A stretch of DNA of 48,765 nt from a virus: the IMG/VR virus record IMGVR_UViG_3300050343_000170, positions 1 through 48,765 of that record; one strand, given 5' to 3'. A model generated the notes under the pieces. The model did no database searches and was not told the origin of the DNA. It worked only from the letters and a program-made list of their open reading frames with translations. Below, in pieces: positions 8,092-14,407 of the stretch (its first letter is position 1; every line of letters begins with the position of its first letter). The translations under genes were made by a program, and so were the position numbers.

Positions 8092-8304
8092 ATGAAAAGA
8101 GTAACAGTAAGAGAAGAATCTTTAGAAAATCTATTTAAAGAGATCTCAGAATGTGGTGCAAAGAATGACTATGTACACATAAAGACACCTATAAAGCAGT
8201 TCTGTAAGACTTGGCTTGATAGGTTAGATCCAAAACCAATTGAAGACAATTCAGGTAGGACTATGCCCAAAAGTGTATCTGATGATGGATACTGGGATTT
8301 CTAG
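8092..8304 (+). CDS. Small hypothetical protein (70 aa)
   Basis: Lies 6 bases after the preceding gene. The start MKRVTVREESLENLFKEISE is helical; the C-terminus ('DDGYWDF') is acidic and aromatic. The last codons (actgggatttctag) resemble the core of the repeat units at 8327-8405 and 8993-9095, so the 3' end may be derived from or merged with that repeat. Confidence 0.6.
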   Translation: MKRVTVREESLENLFKEISECGAKNDYVHIKTPIKQFCKTWLDRLDPKPIEDNSGRTMPKSVSDDGYWDF

Positions 8305-8326
8305 TATAAACTAATTTTCAAATTAG

Positions 8327-8405
8327 AAATGCAAACTAGGAAAAATTTGAAAACTGAAAAAAATTTGCAAACTGGAAAAAATTTGCAAACTGGATTTTCT
8401 GGAGA
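8327..8405 (+). repeat. Degenerate direct repeats, cluster 1 (TTTGCAAACTGG units)
   Basis: Four tandem, partly decayed copies of 'aaaaaTTTGCAAACTGG', the last extended by 'attttctggagaa'. That last unit aligns with the cluster at 8993-9095 (TTTGCCCAACGG + attttctggggaa), so the two clusters are related. They flank the minus-strand gene 8592-8891. No spacers of constant length are present, so this is not a CRISPR. Confidence 0.7.
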
Positions 8406-8503
8406 AGTCACAATTTGTGGTACATTGCTTAAACTGAATACAATAGTACAGTAAAGAAAACAGAACCAATCACAGTTGTTATCCATTTACACAATAACCA
8501 AGA

Positions 8504-8536
8504 AAAAGCCTCTTAGAACGAATCTGAGGGGCTTTT
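8504..8536 (+). terminator. Bidirectional rho-independent terminator
   Basis: AAAAGCCTCTTAGA (8504-8517) pairs with TCTGAGGGGCTTTT (8523-8536) over 14 bp with two G-T wobbles and a 5-base loop. The A tract and T tract make it usable on both strands. It lies between converging genes 8092-8304 (+) and 8592-8891 (-). Confidence 0.85.
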
Positions 8537-8591
8537 CTATGTTTATCAACACAACACATCGCTTCTAGACTAAACGCCCTGTACGGACTCT

Positions 8592-8891
8592 CTAAGACGT
8601 TAGAATTAAATGCTGATGTTCGTTTAAGTATTCAGACAAAACAAATTCATCAAAAGTCTCACATAAATACTCTCGAAGCGTGACATTTGATTCGTAATTT
8701 GAAGGTTCGCCATCGGAATCACAGAAGTCAACTGTAATTGAACCGATCAAACCTTTTTGATTTAACCAAACTTCGAGATCTGCCAACTCAACACTGAAAC
8801 TTATCGGAACTTTGTAGTTCTCGTTTCTATAACAAATTCCTGTAAGTTGGTCAAAAGTTTCGTAATATTCTACTGTGATTCTGTCTTCCAT
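8592..8891 (-). CDS. Hypothetical acidic protein (99 aa) on the minus strand
   Basis: 99 residues starting MEDRITVEYYETFDQLTG, rich in D/E, with no recognised domain. It has its own well-formed promoter (8917-8947, minus) and ends at the bidirectional terminator 8504-8536, so it is a single-gene unit. It is flanked on both sides by related repeat clusters, which suggests a cargo gene or a regulator. The acidic character would fit a DNA mimic or inhibitor, which is inference only. Confidence 0.75.
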   Translation of the reverse strand: MEDRITVEYYETFDQLTGICYRNENYKVPISFSVELADLEVWLNQKGLIGSITVDFCDSDGEPSNYESNVTLREYLCETFDEFVLSEYLNEHQHLILTS

Positions 8892-8916
8892 TTTAATTTA
8901 GTTTTATTGTTGAACT

Positions 8917-8948
8917 CAAATATAATAAAAAACAATAGAAATAACAAA
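8917..8948 (-). promoter_or_regulatory. Bacteroidota-type promoter for the 8592-8891 gene
   Basis: On the minus strand, TTTG (8945-8948) is followed by 20 bases and then TATATTTG (8924-8917), a full match to the TAnnTTTG -7 element with the expected -33 TTG. The start codon follows about 25 bases downstream. Confidence 0.75.
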
Positions 8949-8992
8949 AATAATTTAATAAAATAAATAAAATAAATAAATAAAATAAATAA

Positions 8993-9095
8993 TTTGCCCA
9001 ACGGATTTTCTGGGGAAATTTGCCCAACGGATTTTCTAGGAAAATTGCCCAATGGGATTTCTAGGGAATTGCCCAACGGACTTTCTAGGGAAAAA
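8993..9095 (+). repeat. Four direct repeats of ~25 bp (TTGCCCAACGGATTTTCT units)
   Basis: Units start at 8994, 9020, 9045 and 9069 (spacing 26, 25 and 24). Each reads TTGCCCAACGGATTTTCT with 'gggaa' endings and a few changes. Head-to-tail repeats of this size next to an AT-rich tract and palindromes resemble iterons or a partition/regulator site. They relate to the cluster at 8327-8405. Confidence 0.8.
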
Positions 9096-9136
9096 GTTGC
9101 TGCATTTTGTGACGATAGAGATCCTAGAGTAAAATA

Positions 9137-9187
9137 CTTAGTGTAAGATGTACACTAAGATCCAGTTAGTGTAAAATATACACTAAG
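9137..9187. promoter_or_regulatory. Two palindromic operator-like sites
   Basis: Site 1 is CTTAGTGTA-N5-TACACTAAG (9137-9159). Site 2 is TTAGTGTA-N5-TACACTAA (9166-9186). The half-sites are the same, spacers are both 5 bases, and centres are 28 bases apart. This is what a dimeric DNA-binding protein would recognise cooperatively. The binding protein is unknown; the phage encodes several HTH candidates. Confidence 0.7.
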
Positions 9188-9340
9188 TAATATTTTTTAT
9201 ATATGTAAAATTGTAATATGTTAAAGTGTAAAATTAATTTATTAAATGTTTGAATATGTAATTTTTTTTTATACGCGCGCGCTCGTTCATTTAGTATAGT
9301 CTTTTTTTATCATAACATATTACAAATAAAAAAATGTGTT

Positions 9341-9348
9341 TATATTTG
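9341..9348 (+). promoter_or_regulatory. -7 element of a candidate promoter for the 9441 operon
   Basis: TATATTTG matches TAnnTTTG exactly, about 90 bases before the 9441 start. No clear -33 TTG at the usual distance, so it may need an activator; the palindromes lie about 155 bases upstream. Confidence 0.45.
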
Positions 9349-9440
9349 ATATTTATTTATGATAATAGTATGATATATAATAATAATGATTACATTTATG
9401 CATGATTAGCAATGAAGCTATTTATTAAAACTTAAAAAAA

Positions 9441-9683
9441 ATGAAAAAGTATAACGATCAAAACATTAAAGAAATTTTAAAATTAATCAATAGACCAGGT
9501 CTAGCAACAATAGAAAGAATTATCAGGCTGGCAAATAAAAAATTTACAATTGATAAAAACGAGGTAATCAAATCTATTGAATTGCTAATAGATTTGAAGG
9601 TCATAAAACAAACGAGTAAAAATGTAGGTGATGGCTGGAATACTAACAGAACGTGTAAATTTTATGAATTATTAAATAAATAA
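9441..9683 (+). CDS. Small winged-helix-like protein (80 aa)
   Basis: Basic 80-residue protein. 'IKEILKLINRPGLATIERIIRLANKKFTID...VIKSIELLIDLKVIKQ' reads like an HTH followed by a recognition helix and short wing ('LKVIKQTSKNVGDGW...FYELL'), similar to small MarR/PadR-like folds. It is the first gene after the control region with operator-like palindromes and could be their binder, which is inference. Confidence 0.6.
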   Translation: MKKYNDQNIKEILKLINRPGLATIERIIRLANKKFTIDKNEVIKSIELLIDLKVIKQTSKNVGDGWNTNRTCKFYELLNK

Positions 9684-9780
9684 TAAACTTTACGAAATAA
9701 AATAAAATAAAACAAAAGTATAATAATTCAGAAATAAAGTATATATTTACATTATCAAATTAATCATTAATCATTTAACT

Positions 9781-9801
9781 TTTAAAAATTACCACATTAT
9801 G
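9781..9801 (+). repeat. Conserved leader motif, copy 1
   Basis: AAAAATTACCACATTATG ends at the start codon of the 9799 gene. An identical copy is fused to the start of the 10191 gene, and AAAAATTACCACA recurs at 11458-11470 before the 11482 gene. It is not a Shine-Dalgarno sequence. Confidence 0.65.
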
Positions 9802-10149
9802 AAAAATTTATTTTTAATTATCGCTCTTTCTTTTATCTCTTTTCTTGGATTGTCTCAAAATTCAAATAGTCAAATTTGCCAGAATTCACATGATACTTTT
9901 ATTTATCAAGATGGTGAAAATCCGATTGCATTATATGAAATAAGAGCCGTAAAATTTGACGGTGAAGTAGGACATATCGAATTACGTAAAGCAAATAGTT
10001 ATGATGTATATTTAATTATCAAGCGATTAGATAGAGATAACAACGTAGAATATTATTTTTACGATCAGCAAATAGAAACATTAAAAAGTGTATGGATAAA
10101 TATATTAGATGGTGACATGATAAGTCACATAGATGATATATTAGGATAA
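9799..10149 (+). CDS. Secreted hypothetical protein (116 aa)
   Basis: A clear signal peptide (MKNLFLIIALSFISFLGLSQ) is followed by a short mature domain of about 95 residues with two cysteine-free beta-rich stretches ('FDGEVGHIELRKANSYDVYLIIKRLD'). Most likely periplasmic or surface exposed. A TATATTTAC element lies at 9742-9750 and the conserved leader motif directly precedes the ATG. Function unknown; phage-encoded exported proteins are often superinfection or envelope modifiers. Confidence 0.65.
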   Translation: MKNLFLIIALSFISFLGLSQNSNSQICQNSHDTFIYQDGENPIALYEIRAVKFDGEVGHIELRKANSYDVYLIIKRLDRDNNVEYYFYDQQIETLKSVWINILDGDMISHIDDILG

Positions 10150-10172
10150 AAAAAATTAATTAATATTATAAA

Positions 10173-10193
10173 TTTAAAAATTACCACATTATG
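10173..10193 (+). repeat. Conserved leader motif, copy 2
   Basis: Same 21-base sequence as at 9781-9801, including the start codon; both genes continue with AAA. The repeat covers only the leader, so the two coding regions are unrelated. Confidence 0.65.
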
Positions 10194-10940
10194 AAATTAA
10201 AATTATTAAGTAGCGGAAAGGCTAACACAAAACTAGGTAAGAACGGAATTAATAAAATAGACATTTATAGTCTAAATTTAAGACCACACAAAACAATAAT
10301 AGACGGAAATTCCTTTAATGTTTGCCCTTTTGCGAATTCATGCGCTAAAAATTGCGTGGGTGATAATGGGCACTTTGGAATGATAAACGGATCCGCATAT
10401 AAGGCACAATTAAGAAAAACACAACAATATTTTCGAGATCCTAAGCAATTTTACAAAGACTTATATAGTGATATCTCAATAGCTAATAAAAAGGCTATAA
10501 AGAAAGGTAATAAGTTAGTTTTGAGGCTTAACGCCTATAGCGATATAAATCATTATAAGCAAAGTTTACGATATATGGATAAGGATATATACAGTACTTT
10601 CAGCGACGTGATATTTTACGACTATTCGAAAGATTATAAAAAGGCTATAAATAACGACATATTAAATTATAGCGTGTCATTTTCATACGATGAAGTAACG
10701 ACGGACAAACAATTTTTTGAAATTGTGAATGCTGGAAAGAGTATATCTGTAGTTTTTGAAAAATTGCCGAAAACGTATAAAGGTATAAAGGTAAATGACG
10801 GTGATCTAGATGATAATAGGTTTCTAGATGAGAAAAATACTGTTACAGGGTTAAAGTTCAAAGGAAGTAAAGCGAAGTTATTGCAAGCAATTGCAAACGG
10901 TTTTTGCATTCCTGCACTATCTAATCAATTAACATATTAA
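10191..10940 (+). CDS. Phage Gp88-like protein
   Basis: 249 residues. The N-terminal pattern 'SGKANTKLGKNG...YSLNLRPHK', then 'VCPFANSCAKNCVGDNG' with clustered cysteines, 'AQLRKTQQYFRDPKQFYKDLYSDI' and 'LVLRLNAYSDI', is that of the Gp88 domain found in diverse phages and mobile elements. The clustered cysteines suggest a metal site or iron-sulphur cluster. Biochemical role is not established to my knowledge. Codon choice (acg, cga, cgc) looks less typical than the structural genes, hinting at transfer. Confidence 0.8.
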   Translation: MKLKLLSSGKANTKLGKNGINKIDIYSLNLRPHKTIIDGNSFNVCPFANSCAKNCVGDNGHFGMINGSAYKAQLRKTQQYFRDPKQFYKDLYSDISIANKKAIKKGNKLVLRLNAYSDINHYKQSLRYMDKDIYSTFSDVIFYDYSKDYKKAINNDILNYSVSFSYDEVTTDKQFFEIVNAGKSISVVFEKLPKTYKGIKVNDGDLDDNRFLDEKNTVTGLKFKGSKAKLLQAIANGFCIPALSNQLTY

Positions 10941-10943
10941 AAC

Positions 10944-11003
10944 ATGGACATAATACTTTTTTTTATTCTTTTACCGATTTATTTAATAATTTCAAAAAAC
11001 TAA
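10944..11003 (+). CDS. Possible membrane micropeptide (19 aa)
   Basis: ATG at 10944, stop at 11001-11003, between the Gp88-like gene and the 11008 gene with only 3 and 4 bases between them. The product is almost entirely hydrophobic with a KN end. The tight spacing is the only support. Confidence 0.3.
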   Translation: MDIILFFILLPIYLIISKN

Positions 11004-11007
11004 AATC

Positions 11008-11217
11008 ATGACTAAAATACAAATATTAGAGTCTGGTATAATTATAGAGCGTGCAAATATACAGCGCATTAATGCGGAAATTTTAAAACTAGAAACCGAA
11101 AAACTCGAAAGATTACAACAAATTTCAAACAATTACAACGAAATAGATGAAATCGAGCGCAAAAAGAAAGAAAAGGAAGAAAAAAGAATGTACAAAGCCT
11201 ATAAGATAAGGCAATAA
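11008..11217 (+). CDS. Short coiled-coil protein (69 aa)
   Basis: Almost entirely charged heptads ('INAEILKLETEKLERLQQISNNYNEIDEIERKKKEKEEKR'), predicted as a coiled coil with a basic tail. No domain name. It is followed within 30 bases by a perfect 14-bp hairpin, an arrangement repeated at the 11482 gene. Confidence 0.55.
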   Translation: MTKIQILESGIIIERANIQRINAEILKLETEKLERLQQISNNYNEIDEIERKKKEKEEKRMYKAYKIRQ

Positions 11218-11244
11218 AGCCAGGCAATAAATAAAAGCCATTAT

Positions 11245-11286
11245 ACAAGGCTTTAGATGATAATTAAATACTATCTAAAGCCTTGT
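11245..11286 (+). other. Perfect 14-bp hairpin after the 11008 gene
   Basis: ACAAGGCTTTAGAT (11245-11258) and ATCTAAAGCCTTGT (11273-11286) with a 14-base loop. No U tract follows, so it is not a standard terminator. It may be an mRNA-stabilising structure, an ncRNA or a protein-binding site. Confidence 0.7.
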
Positions 11287-11481
11287 TAAATCCAACGAAC
11301 GCAACAAAGCCCATATAACGCACGTACTGAATGACAAGGTACAGTAACATACTAAAGAGATAATAAGACCAGGATAACGCTTTAAATAGTCTTATAATCA
11401 AATATATTGAAGGGGTTTGTTTGCTTTTTTTCAACAGAAATAAAAATTTCATTTTTCAAAAATTACCACAAACATAAAGAC

Positions 11482-11742
11482 ATGAGTATAATAAAGCAAG
11501 TGATCGAAGAATTAACCAACATAAGACAAAAAATTAACGAAGTAGAGCAAAAAAATAATGCTTTGCAGCTATCAAACGACATATTGAGCGATGACTTACA
11601 CAATTTAGAGCGAGAAAATGAACGCCTAAAAAAAGGATTGATATTTGAAGGTAACGACCAGCAAATAAGATTGTTAAATGATGAATTTAAAATGCTAGTT
11701 ATAGAACATGGAGCAGATAAAATGCCTACAATAGCACGTTAA
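11482..11742 (+). CDS. Short coiled-coil protein (86 aa)
   Basis: Starts at ATG 11482, behind 'AAAAATTACCACA' and an A-rich stretch; an upstream TTG at 11407 would add an unlikely 25-residue tail. The product is a coiled coil ('IRQKINEVEQKNNALQLSNDIL', 'LHNLERENERLKKG') with a short globular end. Function unknown. Hairpin 11766-11800 follows. Confidence 0.6.
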   Translation: MSIIKQVIEELTNIRQKINEVEQKNNALQLSNDILSDDLHNLERENERLKKGLIFEGNDQQIRLLNDEFKMLVIEHGADKMPTIAR

Positions 11743-12078
11743 GCCAGCCAAACAGCCATAAATAAAGGGAATAGGTGAGAAAATGCCGCATCTATTCCCT
11801 AATAGCTAATAAAGGGATATAAAAAAGGGCTATAAAATAACCTTATTACTATTATTTTGAAGAGTTAATACCTCAAGAAAAGCCACATCGCCCTTTACCC
11901 CATCCTGAAATTTTTTTCGATTCATTTCCAAAAAGGGTAGGGTAAAAAAACGCTATATGTGGTGGTTGTACTGCTATATTCAGTATATTTAGAATATAAT
12001 ACTGTGTATTAGGTAGTATTGCGAACGATATATTTTTCATTGCATTTGTCAGGAATTGCTATATATTGGAATTTGGTC
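11743..12078. other. Non-coding stretch with pairing elements
   Basis: No convincing gene. It holds the hairpin 11766-11800, a possible AAAGGGC/GCCCTTT long-range pairing (around 11825 and 11890), and TTTACCC/GGGTAAA flanking a T-rich segment at about 11895-11946. The right part is AT-rich with tandem short palindromes near 11975-12005. I see nothing I can name. Confidence 0.4.
11766..11800 (+). other. 9-bp hairpin after the 11482 gene
   Basis: AGGGAATAG (11766-11774) and CTATTCCCT (11792-11800), 17-base loop, no U tract. Its position just after a coiled-coil gene mirrors the 11245-11286 hairpin. Confidence 0.55.
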
Positions 12079-12261
12079 TTAATATTGCGAGGGTTGTATA
12101 AAAAAGCCCCACCAAATATTATTCGGTAGGGCATCTGAAATTTTTTGCATTTCATTTTTGAATTCGGTATTTATACACCCATTTTTTTTATCTCTTTCAT
12201 TGATAGCTATTAGTTCTTCAAGAGTATTTGCTGCAATCTTCAAGGTAATCAAGGTATTCAT
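12079..12261 (-). CDS. Doubtful small ORF (60 aa)
   Basis: Starts inside the 12218-12391 gene in another frame (44-base overlap). Its last 10 or so codons run through the minus-strand terminator hairpin 12106-12132, which argues that it is not a full gene. The helical first half ('TLEELIAINERDKKNG') could still be translated. Confidence 0.25.
   Translation of the reverse strand: MNTLITLKIAANTLEELIAINERDKKNGCINTEFKNEMQKISDALPNNIWWGFFIQPSQY
12098..12132 (-). terminator. Minus-strand terminator
   Basis: Read on the minus strand, GCCCTACCGAAT pairs with ATTTGGTGGGGC over 12 bp with two G-U wobbles and a 3-base loop, then six T. On the plus strand the wobbles become mismatches, so it works leftward only. 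It closes the minus-strand unit 12391/12921. Confidence 0.8.
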
Positions 12262-12391
12262 CTATCTCTACCTTTATAGAATCTATACTATCACCGCATA
12301 GTTGATTGTGGTTATCGCAATCATTTAAATCCCAAGCAACGTAATTGCCTTTAAACCATTCTTCTTCTATCTTCCATCCTTTATATACCAT
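12218..12391 (-). CDS. Small acidic hypothetical protein (57 aa)
   Basis: Starts MVYKGWKIEEEWFKGNYVAW and ends TGA at 12218-12220. Rich in W, D and E ('DLNDCDNHNQLCGDSIDSIKVEIDEYLDYLED'), with an order typical of a small folded domain. It lies just downstream of the HTH gene 12433-12921 and upstream of the minus-strand terminator. No family recognised. Confidence 0.6.
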   Translation of the reverse strand: MVYKGWKIEEEWFKGNYVAWDLNDCDNHNQLCGDSIDSIKVEIDEYLDYLEDCSKYS

Positions 12392-12432
12392 AATATTGTA
12401 TTTAATTTATTGTTTTAGTAATTATATGTTTT

Positions 12433-12921
12433 TCAGAATATAGAGTTATACTTCTTGATTGGCTGGTGTATCATATCCATCCTAGATCCTTTAATTATTC
12501 CTTGTGGCTTTATATACTTCCGCTCTTTGCTTTCTGCCCTAGTCTTTATTTGTGGGACTATGAATTTAGGTAGTGGTTTCAGTTTTCTGATTTTCTCAGC
12601 TACAGTTTTTGTTTTGATAAATCTGTACTTTCCGCAGATGTAACTTACTCGCTTTCTTGAAATGCCTAGATGTTTTGCTATTTGAGGATTGGTTTGTGTT
12701 TGGTAGTTTTTTGCTATGTAGTCCACCTCCTCTTCTGATAGCCTTTTGGAATCTCCTGTACTTCCTAGCTTATACTCTAGTCCTTCTCTAGCAATGAATG
12801 ATCTTACTTTACCTATGGATAATTTTGTGTGCTCTACTATTTGTTTTACTGTCAGTTTCATGCAGTTTTTTCTGATAAACACTTCATTCTCTTTACTTAA
12901 TATATTTTTTTTTGATTTCAT
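12433..12921 (-). CDS. DNA-binding protein with two HTH-like segments
   Basis: 162 residues, strongly basic. The first HTH-like segment is 'LTVKQIVEHTKLSIGKVRSFIA' (residues ~23-44). The second is 'NPQIAKHLGISRKRVSYICG' (~78-97). The C-terminus is extended and basic. The layout fits a phage transcription regulator or a transposase-like DNA binder. It is on the strand opposite to the structural genes, between the accessory region and the late promoter, and could regulate both sides. Target unknown. Confidence 0.7.
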   Translation of the reverse strand: MKSKKNILSKENEVFIRKNCMKLTVKQIVEHTKLSIGKVRSFIAREGLEYKLGSTGDSKRLSEEEVDYIAKNYQTQTNPQIAKHLGISRKRVSYICGKYRFIKTKTVAEKIRKLKPLPKFIVPQIKTRAESKERKYIKPQGIIKGSRMDMIHQPIKKYNSIF

Positions 12922-12957
12922 ATTTGGTTATTGTTTTTCACTTTATTATATTCGTGT

Positions 12958-13110
12958 ATGTATTTAATAATTATAATTCTATCGTTTGCTGGCGCAATGT
13001 TGTCTGCCATATTTTCAATTTCTAAATCAGCCTCTGATTCTTTTAATGAATACGAAGTAACTGAAGATGCTCTCGAAGAGTACTACAGGACTGATTTTAG
13101 GAACTACTAG
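12958..13110 (+). CDS. Small single-span membrane protein (50 aa)
   Basis: Hydrophobic start (MYLIIIILSFAGAMLSAIFS) then a Ser/acidic tail ending 'EEYYRTDFRNY'. It lies in the gap between two minus-strand genes and ends convergently with 13107-13340 (4-base overlap). Codon choice is like the neighbours. The competing minus-strand 30-residue ORF in the same gap is weaker. Confidence 0.45.
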   Translation: MYLIIIILSFAGAMLSAIFSISKSASDSFNEYEVTEDALEEYYRTDFRNY

Positions 13111-13340
13111 TACTTATCTATTTTATTTAAGGAATACAATAGACATTCTAAATTATTCCGAGTCAATACAATGTAAGTACTGTCTTCTGTATCTATTTCT
13201 ACACAATCACCGCCATGAAACTTGCATACGAATGGGTCTGCTTCAGCATCTAGTAGGTTCATTTCCCATCCATCATAAACTTTTCTAAGAGAACCCTCTC
13301 CTGGACATATCATTTCAAAAAAATCTTTTTGCTTTTTCAT
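13107..13340 (-). CDS. Hypothetical acidic protein (77 aa)
   Basis: 77 residues (MKKQKDFFEMICPGEGSLRK...), beta-rich ('DCVEIDTEDSTYIVLTRNNLECLL'), no named domain. It has its own strong minus-strand promoter (13371-13401) divergent from the late promoter at 13476. It may therefore be an early regulator or host-takeover protein; this rests on position only. Confidence 0.65.
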   Translation of the reverse strand: MKKQKDFFEMICPGEGSLRKVYDGWEMNLLDAEADPFVCKFHGGDCVEIDTEDSTYIVLTRNNLECLLYSLNKIDKY

Positions 13341-13370
13341 AATTAATGTTTTGATTTAGTTAATATAAAA

Positions 13371-13401
13371 CAAATATATGATAAAATTTCCAAAATTTCA
13401 A
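13371..13401 (-). promoter_or_regulatory. Bacteroidota-type promoter for the 13107-13340 gene
   Basis: Minus strand: TTG (13401-13399), 20 bases, TATATTTG (13378-13371). Full match to TTG-N20-TAnnTTTG, 31 bases before the start codon. Confidence 0.75.
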
Positions 13402-13458
13402 GCATAAAACTAATTATATTATTATTCAAAATAAGATTCTGTATCTAAGATCATTTTA

Positions 13459-13483
13459 AGTGTAAAATATTGTTATACCTTTG
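13459..13483 (+). promoter_or_regulatory. Candidate late promoter for the structural genes
   Basis: TACCTTTG (13476-13483) matches TAnnTTTG. The -33 position lacks TTG, but AGTGTAAAATAT at 13459-13470 repeats 12 bases of the second palindrome at 9166-9186, so a phage protein could act here. The next gene starts 57 bases downstream. Confidence 0.55.
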
Positions 13484-13539
13484 TATTTAAGTCGATGGGT
13501 AGACTTTAATTATTTATAAAAAATTAAATTTTACTTACG

Positions 13540-14196
13540 ATGATTAATTTCAGTACATTAATACTTTGCGGAGCTGACAACGGCACTGCTATTCCAGCTA
13601 TACCTTCGGCTACCTGTGAACATTTCGGAAAAGTGCAGCGTATTTTCTTTCAAAGACTTAAAAAAGAAGATGGAACACTAAATAGCATGACTTTGGCTGA
13701 ATCTAAGCTACTTGCTACATACACTCCATTACTTACTGAGGAGACTTTAGGTACTAAGCTACAGGCTACTCCATTCACAGAATCACCAGCATTTACAGAT
13801 GGTACAGTTAGAACTGCAAGAGGAGGAAATGATTCTTACGGTGGTATACCAATTAGTTTAGGTTACGAGCCAACAGAGTTTGAAGCTCAAATATTGAGTG
13901 CTAACCAAGCAGTAATAAAGGCATTAAAAAGTTACAGAAACGAAGCTTCAGACAATCTTGGAGTAATATTGGTTTCAGCAGAGGGTAAGTTAATGATAAA
14001 TACTGATGACAGTGCTAATCCTACTACTGTATATCCTATTCCAATTCAGCAGTTTAACGTAGGAAATAAAGTAGCTGGAGGTTACGATGATGTAGATTAT
14101 AATTCTATCTCATTTCAACTTGAGGATAACTGGTCTAATGATACTACAGTAATAAATAGAGCAGATCTTGATTTTGATCCATTAACTGCATTCTAA
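13540..14196 (+). CDS. Putative structural protein (218 aa)
   Basis: First gene after the late promoter and just upstream of the portal. The sequence is beta-rich with many Asp/Asn/Thr and few charges ('GADNGTAIPAIPSATCEHFG', 'VGNKVAGGYDDVDYNSISFQLEDNW'), typical of a tail-tube or head-decoration protein. I cannot name the family; assignment to the virion is by position and composition. Confidence 0.6.
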   Translation: MINFSTLILCGADNGTAIPAIPSATCEHFGKVQRIFFQRLKKEDGTLNSMTLAESKLLATYTPLLTEETLGTKLQATPFTESPAFTDGTVRTARGGNDSYGGIPISLGYEPTEFEAQILSANQAVIKALKSYRNEASDNLGVILVSAEGKLMINTDDSANPTTVYPIPIQQFNVGNKVAGGYDDVDYNSISFQLEDNWSNDTTVINRADLDFDPLTAF

Positions 14197-14197
14197 G

Positions 14198-14407
14198 ATG
14201 GCAAAGAACACAAAATATTATTTAACCCATCCGATACTAGGGGATAGTATCACCGATAAAGATCATGCAGCTAGGGTTATGGCTATGAAAAATAACGGAG
14301 GATGGTCATGGATTCAACCAAAAGCTAAGAAAGATGGTAACAGTAAATCAACTCAAGGCGAAACTGGAGAGTCCAAAGAACAAACTGGCTCTTCAGAGAG
14401 CAGCTAG
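14198..14407 (+). CDS. Small hypothetical protein (69 aa)
   Basis: Starts one base after the previous stop. 'KYYLTHPILGDSITDKDHAARVM' precedes a low-complexity S/T/G/E tail (GETGESKEQTGSSESS). The portal gene starts inside it (74-base overlap) in another frame. Possibly a linker or head accessory protein. Confidence 0.55.
   Translation: MAKNTKYYLTHPILGDSITDKDHAARVMAMKNNGGWSWIQPKAKKDGNSKSTQGETGESKEQTGSSESS

Larger units (their letters stand above)
9096..9440. other. AT-rich non-coding control region, candidate origin
   Basis: About 345 bases without a convincing gene. It contains two matched palindromes (9137-9186), a later half-site-like 'aaagtgtaaaatta' near 9220, an isolated CGCGCGCGC run at 9274-9282 inside AT-rich DNA, T tracts, and a TATATTTG element at 9341-9348. 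Iteron-like repeats (8993-9095) sit just upstream. The arrangement would suit a replication origin or a multi-operator control region. Confidence 0.45.

Noticed and set aside
8301-9076. Minus-strand ORFs over the repeat clusters (8301-8486, 8870-9076)
   Set aside because: They are created by translating the repeats and AT-rich DNA (PRKSVGQ- and PENPVCKFF-like strings); no start context, and they overlap the promoter of 8592-8891.
8993-9095. CRISPR array
   Set aside because: Units are directly abutting without unique spacers and there are no Cas genes.
11264-11452. Minus-strand hydrophobic ORF of 62 codons
   Set aside because: It starts in AT-rich DNA and crosses the hairpin; no neighbours on that strand.
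12922-13013. Minus-strand 30-aa ORF (MADNIAPANDRIIIIKYIHEY) with an ATGA overlap to the HTH gene
   Set aside because: Possible but very short; the plus-strand 50-aa gene in the same gap has better composition.
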